From Dactylonectria macrodidyma (taxonomy: Eukaryota > Ascomycota > Sordariomycetes > Hypocreales > Nectriaceae), in assembly GCA_020744425.1 (NCBI GenBank), contig JAGMUV010000012.1, positions 620,001 to 684,000 of the forward strand: 64,000 nt of DNA, written 5' to 3'. The notes beneath the pieces are model-generated. The model was not told the DNA's origin, did not search any database, and was given only the letters and a program-made list of their open reading frames with translations. This document shows, one piece after another, positions 42,903 to 55,700 of the stretch. Numbering within the stretch: the stretch's first letter is position 1; every line of letters begins with the position of its first letter. Position numbers and translations under genes: made by a program.

Positions 42903-45234
42903 ATGGATCGCCAATCTGTTTATTCTGCGCACGTCTTTGACCCGACCTTCGGCGACAATGGCGACAGCAGACTGCAACTGCAGACCCAACTCGAGACCTT
43001 CATTCTTGACTTCCGACTCGACAACAACTTCGTCTACAGGTTTGCGCATTCAGCTCCAACCCCACAGCATTGTGATGCTAATCCGTCGTGCAGAGACCAA
43101 CTACAAGAGAATGCGCTTTTGAAGAACTACTATTGTGATGTCAACATCAACGATCTGATCAACTTCAATGAAGAACTGGCGCACAAATTGGCATCAGAGC
43201 CCGCAGAGATTATCCCGCTGGTGAGTATGTCGTAATCTCCCCCTTGACACACTTGCTGATTCTCCCGGAATAGTTCGAGGGTGCCCTGAAGAAGTGCACG
43301 CACGGAATTGTCTTCCCACACGATCCAAAGGCCGAAATCCCAGAGCACCAGCTCCTCCTTCACTCAGACGCCGAAGATGTATCGATCCGAAACCTCGACT
43401 CAACGACTATCGCACGCCTAGTTCGAGTGCCAGGCATTGTAATTGGTGCTTCTGTAATGTCCTCCAAGGCGACAGAGCTTCACATTCAGTGTCGGAATTG
43501 TCAACACCAACAGCCTATCCCGATCTTGGGTGGCTTCACTGGTGTTTCTTTGCCTCGGGTATGTGCTCGTGTGCGAATCCCGAACGACCCCACGCCGAAG
43601 TGTCCGTTGGACCCATACTTCGTGGTGCATGAGAAATCACGCTTTGTAGACCAGCAAATCATTAAGCTCCAGGAAGCCCCTGACCAGGTCCCCGTCGGAG
43701 AACTCCCGAGGCATGTTCTCATCTCTGCAGACAGGTATCTAACCAACCGAGTTGTCCCTGGGTCGAGATGTACTGTCATGGGCATCTTCTCGATTTATCA
43801 GAACAAAACCTCTAAGAACTCGTCTACTGGTGGAGCTGTGGCTATCCGCACACCCTACCTCAGAGCTGTCGGCATCCAGACTGACCTAGATCAGTCGGCC
43901 AAGGGCGCTGCCACTTTCACCGAAGAGGAAGAGCAGGAGTTCTTGGAGTTGAGCAGACGACCGGATCTTTACAACATCATGGCAGACTGCATTGCCCCCT
44001 CTATCTACGGAAAACGCGACATCAAAAAGGCAATTCTGTGTCTCCTGTTAGGAGGCTCAAAAAAGATTTTGCCAGATGGAATGAAGTTAAGGGGTGACAT
44101 TAACGTTTTGTTACTTGGTGATCCCGGAACTGCCAAGTCTCAACTATTGAAGTTTGTGGAGCAAGCGGCTCCGATTTCCATCTATACTTCCGGAAAGGGT
44201 TCCTCTGCTGCCGGTTTGACGGCTTCGGTTCAACGAGACCACTCAACCCGGGAGTTCTACCTCGAAGGTGGTGCCATGGTTCTTGCTGATGGTGGTGTCG
44301 TTTGTATCGACGAGTTCGATAAGATGCGAGATGAAGACAGAGTGGCCATTCACGAAGCCATGGAGCAGCAGACCATCTCCATTGCCAAGGCTGGTATCAC
44401 GACGATCCTCAACGCTCGAACATCTGTTTTGGCGGCTGCCAATCCCATCTTTGGTCGTTACGACGACATGAAGACCCCTGGAGAAAACATTGACTTCCAG
44501 ACGACCATTTTGTCTCGTTTCGACATGATCTTCATCGTCAAGGATGAGCATACTCGTGAGAAGGACGAGCGAATGGCGAAGCACGTCATCAGTATCCAGA
44601 TGGACGGCCGGGGTGCCGAAGAGGTTACCGAGTCCGAGATTCCTATTGATCGGATGCGCAAATATTTGACCTATTGCAAAACGTATGTTCCCCTAATCTG
44701 GCATCTTCCTTTCTTTCGTCCGAATCACTCACAGAGATTAGTCGATGCGCTCCCCGGTTAAGCCCTGAGGCCGCCGAGAAGCTGTCTTCTCACTTTGTTT
44801 CCATCCGACGGCAGGTCCACGCCGCCGAGATGGAAGCCAACGCGCGTTCCTCCATTCCCATCACGGTCCGTCAGCTCGAGGCCATCGTTCGTATCACCGA
44901 ATCCCTTGCCAAGCTCACTCTCTCTACCATTGCAACCGAGGCCCATGTGGACGAAGCCATCCGTCTGTTCCTCTGCTCCACCATGGACGCTGTCAACCAA
45001 GGCAGTAACCAAGGCAGCCGAGAGCTCAACGAAGAAGTCAACCGCATCGAGGCGGAGCTGAAGCGGCGACTGCCCATCGGCTGGAGCACCAGTCTGGCGA
45101 CGTTGCGCAGGGAAATGGTTGAGGGTAAAGGATACAGCGAACAAGGATTGAATCGGGCATTGATGATCTTGCAACGGAGGGATACCATCGGATTCAGGAA
45201 CCAGGGTGCACAGGTGTATCGAAATGGAGCGTAA
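42903..45234 (+). CDS. mcm5: DNA replication licensing helicase subunit MCM5, 721 aa
   Basis: Four exons: 42903-43039, 43094-43220, 43274-44682 and 44742-45234. Introns of 54, 53 and 59 nt keep the frame (2,166 nt). The N-terminus matches Mcm5 ([20 protein letters not shown]). A zinc site includes CRNC at 161-164. The AAA+ core has Walker [10 protein letters not shown] (about 370), Walker B CIDEFDKM (about 432) and the arginine finger SRFD (Arg503). MCM5 is one of six subunits of the MCM2-7 ring loaded at origins and acting as replicative helicase with Cdc45-GINS. The length is normal and no damage is seen. It is an essential core gene sitting between a hAT element and a LINE fragment. Confidence 0.96.
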
Positions 45235-45785
45235 AGAGGTTCATTTTCTGTGTCATGATATAACGGTCGGTAATTGTAGGCAGTCTGTCGATTTAGATGG
45301 TGCTATGAGTCATGAGTTGAGAGCAGACAACCATATTTTTCCTTAAACTTGCACATCGGTACAGTCTTAGGCCAAAAGCCTCCGTATACTACCAGTTCTA
45401 CTCCAAAGCTCAACACCTCGATTGAAGCCTTGATATAAATGAGGCCTAAAATTTGAGTGTGTTATGGAGAGCTTTAGTAGTTTAGGAATACTATATAATT
45501 GACTAGATCTTAAATACATAGTTAACTATTTCTTCACAGATCGTATTTTGCTACTCTAAACGGGCAGTGTGCGGAGACTTTTGGCCCAAGATTGTACATA
45601 TGTTATTCAACTTGGAAGTTTCAACGTTAGACTAATGAGTATATGTATAGACGCACGGAAAGGTTGACATTTGGTCCCTGGAGATACGCCGAATACCTCT
45701 CGGTAGTCACACCTGAATTCTGCATGGCGTTTCGGCACCTTTGTTCTGAGCAAGTGAGTTGTCGTTTCTCACGGGGCTAAGGTAG
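45235..45785. other. MCM5 3' region
   Basis: No gene. AT-rich sequence between MCM5 and the LINE tail. Confidence 0.45.
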
Positions 45786-46446
45786 TAGTAGTAGTAGTAG
45801 ATTTATTATGCCCAGGAGAACGGATCTCATAGGGCCATGGAACGCGCTATGCTATTTACATTTCTGCCACGTCAATCCTGACTACAAAGTAAAGCCCCAC
45901 TTTCTCTCCCTGAATCGCTTTCTTTTGGCCTCGCTTGACTCTCTCTGACAGGCCTGCTTGAAGGCCAATTTCTCCAAGTGTTCAGCATCCTATCCTCAGC
46001 AGCTGAAGCATGGTCTGTCAAAATGAGGCTGCATTGTGTTAGTATTGTGTCAATGTTTCCTGGTTCCGGTTGTTAGTACGTCCCATTCTCCTACTTCACT
46101 CCCAGTCTTCCCGTCTTCATCACAAATTTGATCGTTGCTCGCACCGCCTGTAATTAGGTGACCACTTCGGTCCGTCCAATGCCGACTTTCCTCTCAAAAA
46201 GAACGACAGGTTTCCCATCTCGCTTTGCCCGATTTGTCTTATGCCTTCGCGTTGTGCATCCCACTTGGTGCATCGAAAGAGAAAATGTTCCATTGTCTCG
46301 ACTGCCCGTCCACAGTCGCACAACTCTGGTTCCACCGCGCCGATCCTCGACAGGTACCGGTAGCTATTGATCCTCGCCATTCCCGTGCGTAGCTGTGAAA
46401 GCGTGTCTGCTTCACACCTCTTCAGTCCGTCGTATAGCATCTTTGT
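45786..46446 (-). mobile_element. 5'-truncated LINE (Tad1-like), 3' end
   Basis: The minus-strand frame from about 46440 reads LSQLRTGMARINSYRYLSRI, then EPELCDCGRAVETMEHFLFRC. This Cys/His segment closes the reverse transcriptase ORF of Tad1-type fungal LINEs (after RT/RNase H). After SALDGPKWSPN a one-base frameshift near 46155 leads to LQAVRATIKFVMKTGRLGVK and a TAG at 46091-46093. The minus-strand 3' end finishes in a TAC/CTA triplet run (45786-45805), a simple-repeat tail instead of poly-A. The 5' end stops at AT-rich AATTAATAAAA sequence. Non-functional fragment. Confidence 0.75.
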
Positions 46447-46679
46447 GGGGAAAAAATTAATAAAAAATTAATAAAAAAAATTAATAAAAATTGGTATTGG
46501 GTGCCAATACCAGTGGTAATTGGTACAGTAGTAAGAACAGTCATGGACTGGCCCGTCACACCCACATGCAATCCTGTAACGAGATCAAAGACTCATTGAC
46601 GATATCATTTGATGAAATCCTGTTCCCATGCCTACTGTAGTCCTCCAAACGCCTGCGCTCGTCATATGTTTCCCAGCAA

Positions 46680-48275
46680 TTAACCATCTACGTGTTCTTC
46701 CACCGCTAACTCTTGCATTTCAGCCTCAACCTCGGCCCCAGCCTCATCTCCTTGCTCAGATTCGGCACCAATCTTCAGCACATGTAACTTATACCAAGGC
46801 CAAAAGATGTCCACCGACCACGCGCGTAACTTGGCCATGCCTGTCATGATCTGGAAGACACCAAATTCCGTTTGCGATGAGCCGATAGACCGTTCTTTCC
46901 ACAGAATCTGGCACATGTCAGTAAAAGACCAAAGTGCCAGGGGCAAAGGTCAGAACTGTACCGTCTTGCCGTCCTTGTAGCTTGTAGCCACAAAGTTCCA
47001 CTGATGGCCGAAGACAAGGAGGCCCGGTAGAAACTCCAGAGTCTCCATGGCAGCTGAACCTGCCAGCTGTTCCAAAGCTCTCCACTGCGCCGCTTGCCAG
47101 ACACCCATTTGGATGTTTGCGTTTTTTTGACTCTCGTCATGTCGTTTTGTCTCGATGCTGACTGTCACAGGGCGTTTTTCCAGGGGTTGGAAGTCGGTGT
47201 GATTGATGGATCCTCCTCGGCTTTCGAATAGTGCCTCCACAAGCTCTGTGGCATCTGGATCGAACTTGGGATCGATGAAGAGTGTAAAATCGATCTTCTT
47301 ACCAGGCATGTTGTCAATGCGGTACCAGGGAATGATACTGGCTGTCGTACTAGCAAAGAATAAAGGTAAGTCAGCATCCATGAAGAAGGGAACGATAAGC
47401 ACCAACCATGAATAGAAGCCCGCCAACTGCTTCCCCCAGGGCCCACGTCCATAGAGGGCCGTTTCAAGCAGTGGCGAATGCACATGGTTATTCCAACCTG
47501 CCTCGTCCATGCCACAATTCAGACACTCCGTTGCCTTGTCCACAATTCGCAAAATGTCAACTAGAATGCTGATGTCTGTCGCTGGCGTCTGGGTATCTGG
47601 TTGGGAAGTAGTAGGGGCATAGACATGAGGGTAAAAGCGTTTGAGAGACCGTCGATTTAGTGCGAGGCGAGATATCTCTGGCTGGTGGCCCGTGGGAATC
47701 AGCAGGGTAGTTATAATGTCGTGCCTCTCTGTTCTTCTTACCTCTAGATAGGCTGGGACAATATGGAGTCCGGTGGCAATGTTTTCTATGTCTGGAATGA
47801 AGTTTTGCAAGGAGAGGGGCATATCTTCATCGTTAACATCCATTGTCTTGACCAGGACACCTTTGGGTTGTTGTCGCAGTTCGTCAGCCAGACGAGTCGG
47901 GGATATTTGACCAGACGCGACACTATTAGAACGTGAAGTCAACGACGGTATCTCCGAGCCAGTGACAGATACCGAGTCGCCCTGTCGCGGTGTTCTCTCC
48001 GTGTCTGTGACATTCTTGTTCAGTCGTCGCCTTTTCGGCGTTTGGGTCGGCTGTATTTCCATGCGATTATTGGATGTCAAAGGCCTCTTCAACGACGCCG
48101 GCGGAGAGGGCAAGTCAGATATTTCCGGCCCCTTTCTCTTGAGTTTGGCCGATTCGAGGTCCCGGTGCTGATACTGTTGACCTGAAGCTATAGTTGCGCT
48201 GACGTTATTGAGCGACTCGGGCTCTAGTATGACAGACTCCAGCCAGAGATTAATCCGGTCATGGAATAATTCCAT
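46680..48275 (-). CDS. Fungal PD-(D/E)XK nuclease-like protein, 513 aa
   Basis: Exon 1 is 48275-46962 and exon 2 is 46907-46680. The 54-nt intron (46908-46961) has a GTACAG donor, CTGAC branch and CCAG acceptor, and the frame is kept. Residues 1-150 are disordered with basic KRRRLNKN and Ser/Thr-rich segments. The second half carries the fold: WNNHVHSPLLETAL, then KKIDFTLFIDP (metal-binding Asp) and VSIETKRH (E-x-K). QMGVWQAAQWRALEQ and GVFQIMTGMAKLRAW...FWPWYKL complete it. This order matches a large fungal family (Pfam PDDEXK_12 type) found in many subtelomeric and repeat-rich loci. Biochemical role is unproven; nuclease activity is inferred from the motifs. Confidence 0.8.
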
Positions 48276-48494
48276 GTTAGACTGGGAGGTCTTGAATGGA
48301 ATACTGAAAGGAAACTAAATTGCGAGTGCGGAAGCTCCTTGGTTTCGGGATGGTGGTCTTGAAGGCGCAGTGTGTTGGTTGAAACAGATTAGAGATGGTG
48401 TGTTGTTGTCTTGCCGTACATGGCTTAGCGCTGTCGCTAAGGTAACCAGACCACCAAGTCTGAACTCATGGCTTCACAGCGGCGGCCAATACAT

Positions 48495-48536
48495 GGGCGC
48501 CCGGGCGCCCAAATAAAATTGCGCGCCCGGGCGCGC
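48495..48536. repeat. Paired 16-bp GC palindromes
   Basis: GGGCGCCCGGGCGCCC (48495-48510) and GCGCGCCCGGGCGCGC (48521-48536) are both perfectly self-complementary, share the core GCGCCCGGGCGC or CGCCCGGGCG, and are 10 bp apart. They lie about 220 bp upstream of the PD-(D/E)XK-like gene. Confidence 0.7.
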
Positions 48537-49559
48537 CGCCTGCCAACTAACCCCGCGCCCATTGGCCCATCCAACACACACTCTGTAAACTTACAAGGAC
48601 GGTCTCGAGCTAACAAGTCACTGTGAGGGTCCTCACTGATCCGAAACAGGCAGTCGTCACGCTCCATGTTTCTTGCTCTCAAGACCCATCAGTCCGACAG
48701 CAACCTACAATAGCAACAAAGGTGCAATGGCGATAAGAATAAATTCCCATGTAGTTTAGGCAATAAAGGTCATTCAGCCCGAAGGGCGTGCCTTTCGGTA
48801 CGAAAGGTCTTCTTAAGCTCTGGGATGCCTTGAGGAACGAAGAGAGGAACGAACGAAGTGACGAGAGGTCTTATGCCGTTGCCCCCGAACTTAAGAGCTT
48901 CGCTCTGATTGGCCCGCTCGTCGTCTTCGAATTGGCAGAGAGCCCCCTTAGTCTTTAACGTCTTCCTATCCTCCAATCTGATTGGTGGCGGGTATGCCTC
49001 GAGCTCGCTTTATACCTATATTGGCCGCTCATAATCTCCCTTCCGTGGGTTGTTGGATTGCACAGGGATGATGAGTGCACTTTGATAAAAGGTGTTGCAT
49101 ATGCCTCTACCCAGATTGTCACAAGAGTGCACCACGAGAGTCAGAGTGGTGTTACAGATCTGTTGCAGGTTCGGCAGGTCTAGTATCACAGCCTCGTCTC
49201 GTCGAATATAATGAGGACGAGGAAGGAAGAAGACGACGAGACAGAGTTGAATCAATCACTGATCTGTTCTTCATTCATCTTGACTTACCACCCTCGTATC
49301 CGACAAAAGGCAGTTCTTCTTGTAGAATGATTGTAATTATTCACGGTTAAATTATTATGATCGCAATGAGAGGCCCTTGGGGCCTTATATCTTTAAGTGA
49401 TCGTAGCTAGGACTTTAAACTTTAATCGTAGGATTTCAAACTTTAATCTTAGTCCTGAAACTGAGGGGGAACTCTCGGTTCTTCCAACACCGTGTCCTTA
49501 CTATGTTTGGCTCGTGCGCTCACGATCTCTACAAGAACCCTACTACTTTCTATTCTTCC

Positions 49560-49579
49560 CGCATAGTTTCTCTATGCGC
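49560..49579. terminator. Hairpin downstream of the Helitron gene
   Basis: On the minus strand CGCATAG-AGAAA-CTATGCG forms a 7-bp stem with a 5-base loop, 140 bp after the RepHel stop. Helitrons carry a hairpin shortly before their CTRR 3' end. Here no CTRR follows at the usual 10-12 nt, so the assignment is open. Confidence 0.25.
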
Positions 49580-49717
49580 TACTCATAATTGCTTTGTGAA
49601 TGCTGGGAACGAACACTGTGTTTATTTTACCATACGTTCTATTTAACCAAGCCCCTTTTTTTTTTTTTTTTTTCCCTTCTTCCTAGCCCACCCCAATCAT
49701 ATAGGTCGTATACGTTA

Positions 49718-52700
49718 TTACCCATCCAACCAGCTTAGAGCGTCTCCGACAGTCTTCTCACTGAGCACCTCAAGCCGAGCCTCCGCAGCTGCCATGTCGG
49801 TGGGTATCTTATTGCCAACTACATCCCTCTCCCGCACCTTCGATACGAGCATGATGCCGTCGAGCGATGGGCAGCGTGACAGCTGCACATATAGGCTGTA
49901 TGGGTCGCACTGGCTGGGCAACCCCTCACCATCGATGTTAGTTGTCCTGGTCCCCCGCAGTTCCAGTGCCACCCGGCTCAATGTTCTCCCCTGGACCTTG
50001 TAGTCGGTGCACGCGAAGGCCGGTGTGCACGGCAGGCCCTTCCGAGTGACGTCGTGCTGCTGCCACGGCCGTTTCCGCTGGCATTCCACCTTGATGCTCA
50101 TTGGCGTCAGCAGGATCGTCCCGGGCGGCATGCCGACGAAGTGGAAGTCCCGAGTCGTCTCGGACGCCAGGAGGATCCCCGCCGGCGGGCCGAAGTGGAG
50201 TATCGTATCAGCGGAGATCTGGTGTCCCGGGTATGCCTTGTCGACGATGACGTCCAAGGCCGTGTAGCTGGCCCCGTTGACGAGCTTCAGGCCCTGGTGC
50301 GTGTTATTGTTGACGACTATGGGCATGCCGGGAACGAACATGAAGACGGCCGGCACTGGGATGGCGCTGTCGTCGCCGTGGTTGAGCATCATGAGGGCCT
50401 CCTCCTCCGTCGGCTGGCCGTCCTTCCACTTGTGGTCGGATATGAAGATGCGCAGTGTTGCTTTATGTTGCCGTTGGAAGGCCAGAGTGGCTTCCATGTT
50501 CAGGTTCCACCGGTTTCTGTTGAGTGGTGTCACCACCGTGATGCCCGACTCCCACGGGATCCGCCTGCCTTCCTGATAGCAGCGAGCGTTGAGCAGGTCG
50601 ACATCCGACTGGTCCTGGATTCCGAGCCGAATCCGCGCCAACAGCCTTCGCAGTTCCGGGTCGCCGGCGGCGCGGACCTGCTCATCCAGCATGACGACGG
50701 TGGTGAATTTCTTCCATAGGGCATGTGCCTTGTCGTGCTGGTGTCTGTGCTCCACCTTGAAGGAATCCTGTTCGAGCCACGAGATGGCTGAACTGGGGAG
50801 CAGGATTGACCTCTCCTGCACGGGACGGAACTGGTGAAAATCGCCGCAGAAGAGGACTATGGGGATACCTCCAAAATCCTCTGGGGACCCTCGAAGCCTG
50901 CACAGCTGCTCGTTCACCATGTAGAGAGTGCGCGCTCCGAGCATGCTGACCTCGTCGACGATCAGCAGGTACTTTTCCCGCCAATCCATTCGCGCTGGGC
51001 CATTGACGTAGCGATCGGATGAGTTGGAGGACCCGATCCCGTCGCTGCCTTTGTCTAAGCTGGCGCTCATTCGCGATGCGTCCTTGGAGAACTTGCAGGC
51101 CGAGTGGATTGTGATGCCGTTGATGCGAGCCGCTGCAGTCCCCGAGGTCGCTGTGGCCAGCAGGCGATTTAGGATCCCCTTGCCTGCAAAGAGCTCGACG
51201 AGCGCCTCGATGACCCGCGATTTTCCCGTTCCGCCTTCGCCGCCGATGAACTGGCATAGCTGGGGAGCAGGTTGGCCGTGCGTGCTCTCGCCACTATGTG
51301 CTAGGTCAAGCTGGCGGCAGACTAGCAAAAAGGCGACCGACTGCTTTGTATTGAGTGTGAAGCGCTCTGTGTCGCATATCAAGCCCCGGCCCCACTAGAG
51401 CAGCTGCCGTCGAAATGAGGCAAGGATCACGATCATCGTGAACAAGTTCACGATGAGAGTGAACGACCATAATTAGCGCCAAGCAGCAGGCTGCTGCCTA
51501 AACAGCCAACGCTTTCATTTGTGTATAAAAGAGCTGCACGGCTCAGTGCATCTTGTCATTGAGTTCTTGCTCCTTAGATAATTCTCATCAATTGACCGAT
51601 GCCAACAATGATCCCTGTGGAACCAAGTGTCTGACACTCTGCTAGTTGCCTCCCCGCCGCCAGGAAGGATGTCGATGGCCCGAACCGGACGCCTACCGTT
51701 GGGCCGTGATCTAGCATGCTCTCCTCAGTGTCTGCAGCGGTCAGCTGGACGTCTTGCTCTCCGAACCCGCTCAGTACAGCGTCTACGGCTGCGTCGCGAC
51801 GCGTTGCGTTTCTGTTGCTCAGACCCTGGATCCCCTGGATCATCTTCTCTGTCTCTCTCGAAGCGCTTGTCTGCTGTGACTTGATAGACTTCAGCAGCCT
51901 CTGTGCTGGGACCTCGGCCCCGGTGAACGGTCCTCCCGGCAGAGACACGGTTCTTACGCCCCGTTCGGCTGCTATCTGGGCACGCAGCTCGGCCGTTGAG
52001 CCCAAAGCGGCGTACTGGAATCGGCAGAGCTTCTGTGTCATCTCCGAGAGCTCCTTCGAGCCGGCCATGATCTGATTTGCATCGCCGGCGCTCCTCAAGA
52101 CATCGATCAGTCGCGTGGCACTCCCGATGTTATCACAGCGGTACGCGGCTCGTGCTTCTTCGTCTCTGTCGCTCACGCGTCCATCACCATCTCCTGACTC
52201 CATAACACCGATCGTGCGTTCGTCATCTCCGGAACACGCAGCCCACTGTTTGGCATCGCGCTTTGCATCTTCCGCTGATCGCCTGAGCAGTTGGATGTTG
52301 CCGAGTATAAATAGGAGCCTCCGGCTCAGCGCCGCCTTCTGCCTCGTCCATATATCGTTGATGTCACCCGAAGACTCGGATAGGAAGCACTCCCATGGCA
52401 CGAACAGAGCTAAGTGTTGCACAGCAGCCCTAGAATAGCAGAGTCAGCTGAGGAGGAGGAGGAGGAGGAGGAGTGAGGTTATTTGAATTTTGAGGTTCAA
52501 ATGGTGTAGGTACGCTGTACGAACCTCCGGTGGCATGGCCCATCAACGTCATCCTGAGAGAAGTCCATGCTTAGGTATCCGTCCAGACAGACCACAGCAT
52601 GCTTGCCTGGCCGGCGCAGACTCTGCACCCATTTGTCCGAGAACGGCGCAGCGTCTCGGAAAGGTATCTCACCCCATGCGGCGGCGGATGCTCCTGCATT

Positions 52701-55700
52701 GGCCCTGCGCTTCAGCGTCACGAGCGACATGTAGTCGTACAGGCACAGGCCGCGGAGCATCTCTCCGCGATAAGGGTATGCCTCAAAGTAGGATATTCTC
52801 TGACCTGCCTGCTCCACGAGCACGGCGTCGTTCATTGGTTCGCCGTCCGCAGCCTCCTCGCCGCTCGCATGGCGCAGGTGATGCCATCGTCGGAAAACGT
52901 GCCAGTATAGCACGGATACGTTCGCGAACGTCCACGCGGCATTGCCGGAGAAGTCGGTTTGGTATCCAAGCAGATGCGCGGCGACCTCGACCTGTGACAG
53001 AGGTCGCTCTGTGAACACCCGGTTGGCCACCTTCATCAGGAACTGTCTGGCCACGCTCCCCGAATCCGTCGCATGATCTTGCCCATGCTCGCCGCCCAGC
53101 GCATGCAGCATCTCGGTTGCGGCCGCTACCCGCTTCCACACCGGATCTTCAACTTTGGTCGCGTAATTCGTCAAGTAGTAGACGAGCGCCATGGTCTTGC
53201 GCTGCGTTGCGATGAATGAGATGTCATGATTGTGCCGGAGCCCTACGGCAATTGCCTTGTTCCACCGGTTCACCATGCTGTGCGTGCGTCGGATCCGCAA
53301 CACTCCGTCCGGGTCGAATGCCGTCTTCTCGACCAACTTCCACGGAGCCTTAAAGCGGCAGAGGTCTCTTTTTCCTCCGCGCTTTCCCAACGAGTACTTC
53401 ACGCACGTCGGGCTGTGCGTATGGATCTGTGTTGCTCCGGCGCAGAAGTTAGCCTCTTCGTCAAAGGACGCAGCGAACTGTTGACTATCCTGCACCAGTC
53501 GTGATATGTCTGACGTTACCGATCTGTCTGCTCGAACGGCGTAGAAAGCCTCCTGATCGAGATCCTGCTTGTTCACATTGCGAAACCGTTAGCTTAGGGG
53601 GGAGACTATCTTCGCTAGAAGGGGGGCTGGGGGCCGCGCTCGGCCGTTACTGTAATGATGGCGAGAACGTACCTCGGAGAAGACACTATCCACATACTCG
53701 ACGATACGGTCACGATACGAGGCTCCCTCCTCGCCTCGCACGTCCGCCAGAACCGAACTCAGTTGCATGTTTCCTTGCAGCCACAGCAGCCCGTGGACGT
53801 GGAGCGCCCCGCGCTCGTTGGTCTCGACGGCCCCGAAATACTGGCTGACGCGGCCAAAGACCGACTCCTCTCCTACCTTGACGTAGTGCTCGAAGAACAG
53901 TGAGATTTCTCTGTGGAAAAAGATGGCCGAGCTCACCGGGTCGGAGATGGCCAGTCGCGCCCGCTTGTAAGCCATGTCCAAGCTTCTCAAGAAAGCCTCA
54001 GCCCCTTCTGGGTCGTGGGTTCGGTATGCAGCCAGTCGTAGCTTGACCGGGCTGGTTATATCGTTCGGGTTGAGCGTGAACCAGATGGCGGGGATGCCGT
54101 ACCGGATGATGAGAGACCTGATTTTGCGTCGCAGGCTGAGGCGATGCGCCCTCGACATCGGCTGCCGGAAGCCGTATAGCGAGAGGCTTTTGAGCAGCTC
54201 CTTGATGCCCTCATCCGCGGTCTGACCGGAAAGCTCGAGCTCACGCTGAGCCAGCTCCAACCTCTCCCGGCCCAAGGAGCGCACCATACGTTCCACGGCG
54301 GGAAAATCTTTCCGCGACACACTCAGCATGCTCACCCGGCGATTCCTCGACCTCACGCCCAAGTTGAAAACGAGGAAGGCGAAGACGTGGTGGGTTGCAA
54401 AGCGGCCGCCATGGCGCCTCAGTACCGCCTCAGCCCATGCAGTGAGGCTCATGTTCCGTGATGACAGGAGACTCCTCGCAGACGCCTCAGCGCCTTCCTC
54501 GATGCCGGCCTCTGCCACGCCTCCGGCGATGATGGTGCTCTCCTCTGCAAGCCGGGGGCCGCCTGTGCCAAATGGGAACAGGCTCGGGAACGTCTTTGCA
54601 AAGAAGAAGGGGTCGGATGAGTCGGCGAAGTCGTCGCCCCGAGACACAGAAATATATGGCTCCAGGCCAAGACCTTGCCGTACAGATGCCGATCCTGCCC
54701 AGCCCCCCGTTCTCCTCTGCTCCCCGGCTGCGTGCCCTGCTTCTTGTTCTTCGTCCTCGCCCACAGCTTCCCAGGCAAATCGTAGCCTTTCCACGTCCGC
54801 AACATCCGGCTGGGCGTCGAGCGCAAACATCCCGGATGAACTGACTTCGTGGATAACCGCCTCCGGGCTTTCGAGGTGAGCGCCCCGACGGTCTCCGTTC
54901 GCTGCGCCGTTGTCTCCGTCACTGGACAGTGCTTCATTGCTTCGGCTCGCTTCCTGATCACGACACTCGGCCTCTTCTTGTTGCTCCCGCCTCAGCATGG
55001 CTATGACTTCGTCGATGTCCACAGCGTCCTCATCATCTATCCCGCGCTCCGCAGGCGGCACGATCTGCGCTGTGCGCACCTTTTCCCAGGCAGACGGTTC
55101 GTTACGCTCCATGCGCTGAAGGATCTGCGACGGCACCCCGTGAGGCGGAGCTCCCCAGCTGTCCATCTCGGCCCCGCTGATTTCAATGTCCCGATAGTGC
55201 GGGTTATTTCTCTGCAGCCAAACCAGCGCCCTCTCGACAACCCGACGCCGCACGGACAGAAGTCTCGCCAAATCGCTCGGTCCCGGCTTCTGCGTACCGT
55301 GCCACGCCACATGTATCTCGTCCATGACCTTGACGAGGGGATGAGGCAGGACCTTGGTGACCAGCTCCTGGACATTGTTCGGGAACACCGTGATGTGTCC
55401 CTTGACGTGTTTGGGGTATGTGACACCCTGACGCTGCCCATCCACGACGTTATACTTCGTGATGAAGCCGTAGCATGAATTGAGGCTGATGAGTTTCTCC
55501 TCAACCGGGGTCAGGCCTTTAAGTTCCTCTGGGAACATGTGCTCACATCCCAAGCGAACGTGCAGCCGGGCAGTGGTTGACAGACAACCTCTCATGAGGT
55601 AACTTATGCATTCCGGGCAGGCCAAAACTTCGCTGCCGACGGGGAAGCATTTGCGGCAGGAAAGGGGCGAGGAGGGATTGTCGCTGTTCTCCGTGAGCCT

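Larger units (their letters stand above)
48276..49717. other. Intergenic with GC palindromes; Helitron 3' side
   Basis: No gene recognised. Two perfect 16-bp palindromes lie at 48495-48536. CCTTTCG-GTA-CGAAAGG forms a hairpin at 48791-48807. A hairpin lies at 49560-49579 and a poly-T run near 49655. The Helitron 3' terminus should fall in this interval. Confidence 0.45.

Noticed and set aside
50054..50719. Long plus-strand open frame inside the Helitron helicase region
   Set aside because: It is antisense to the helicase motifs and contains no domain; GC-rich coding DNA often leaves the opposite strand open.
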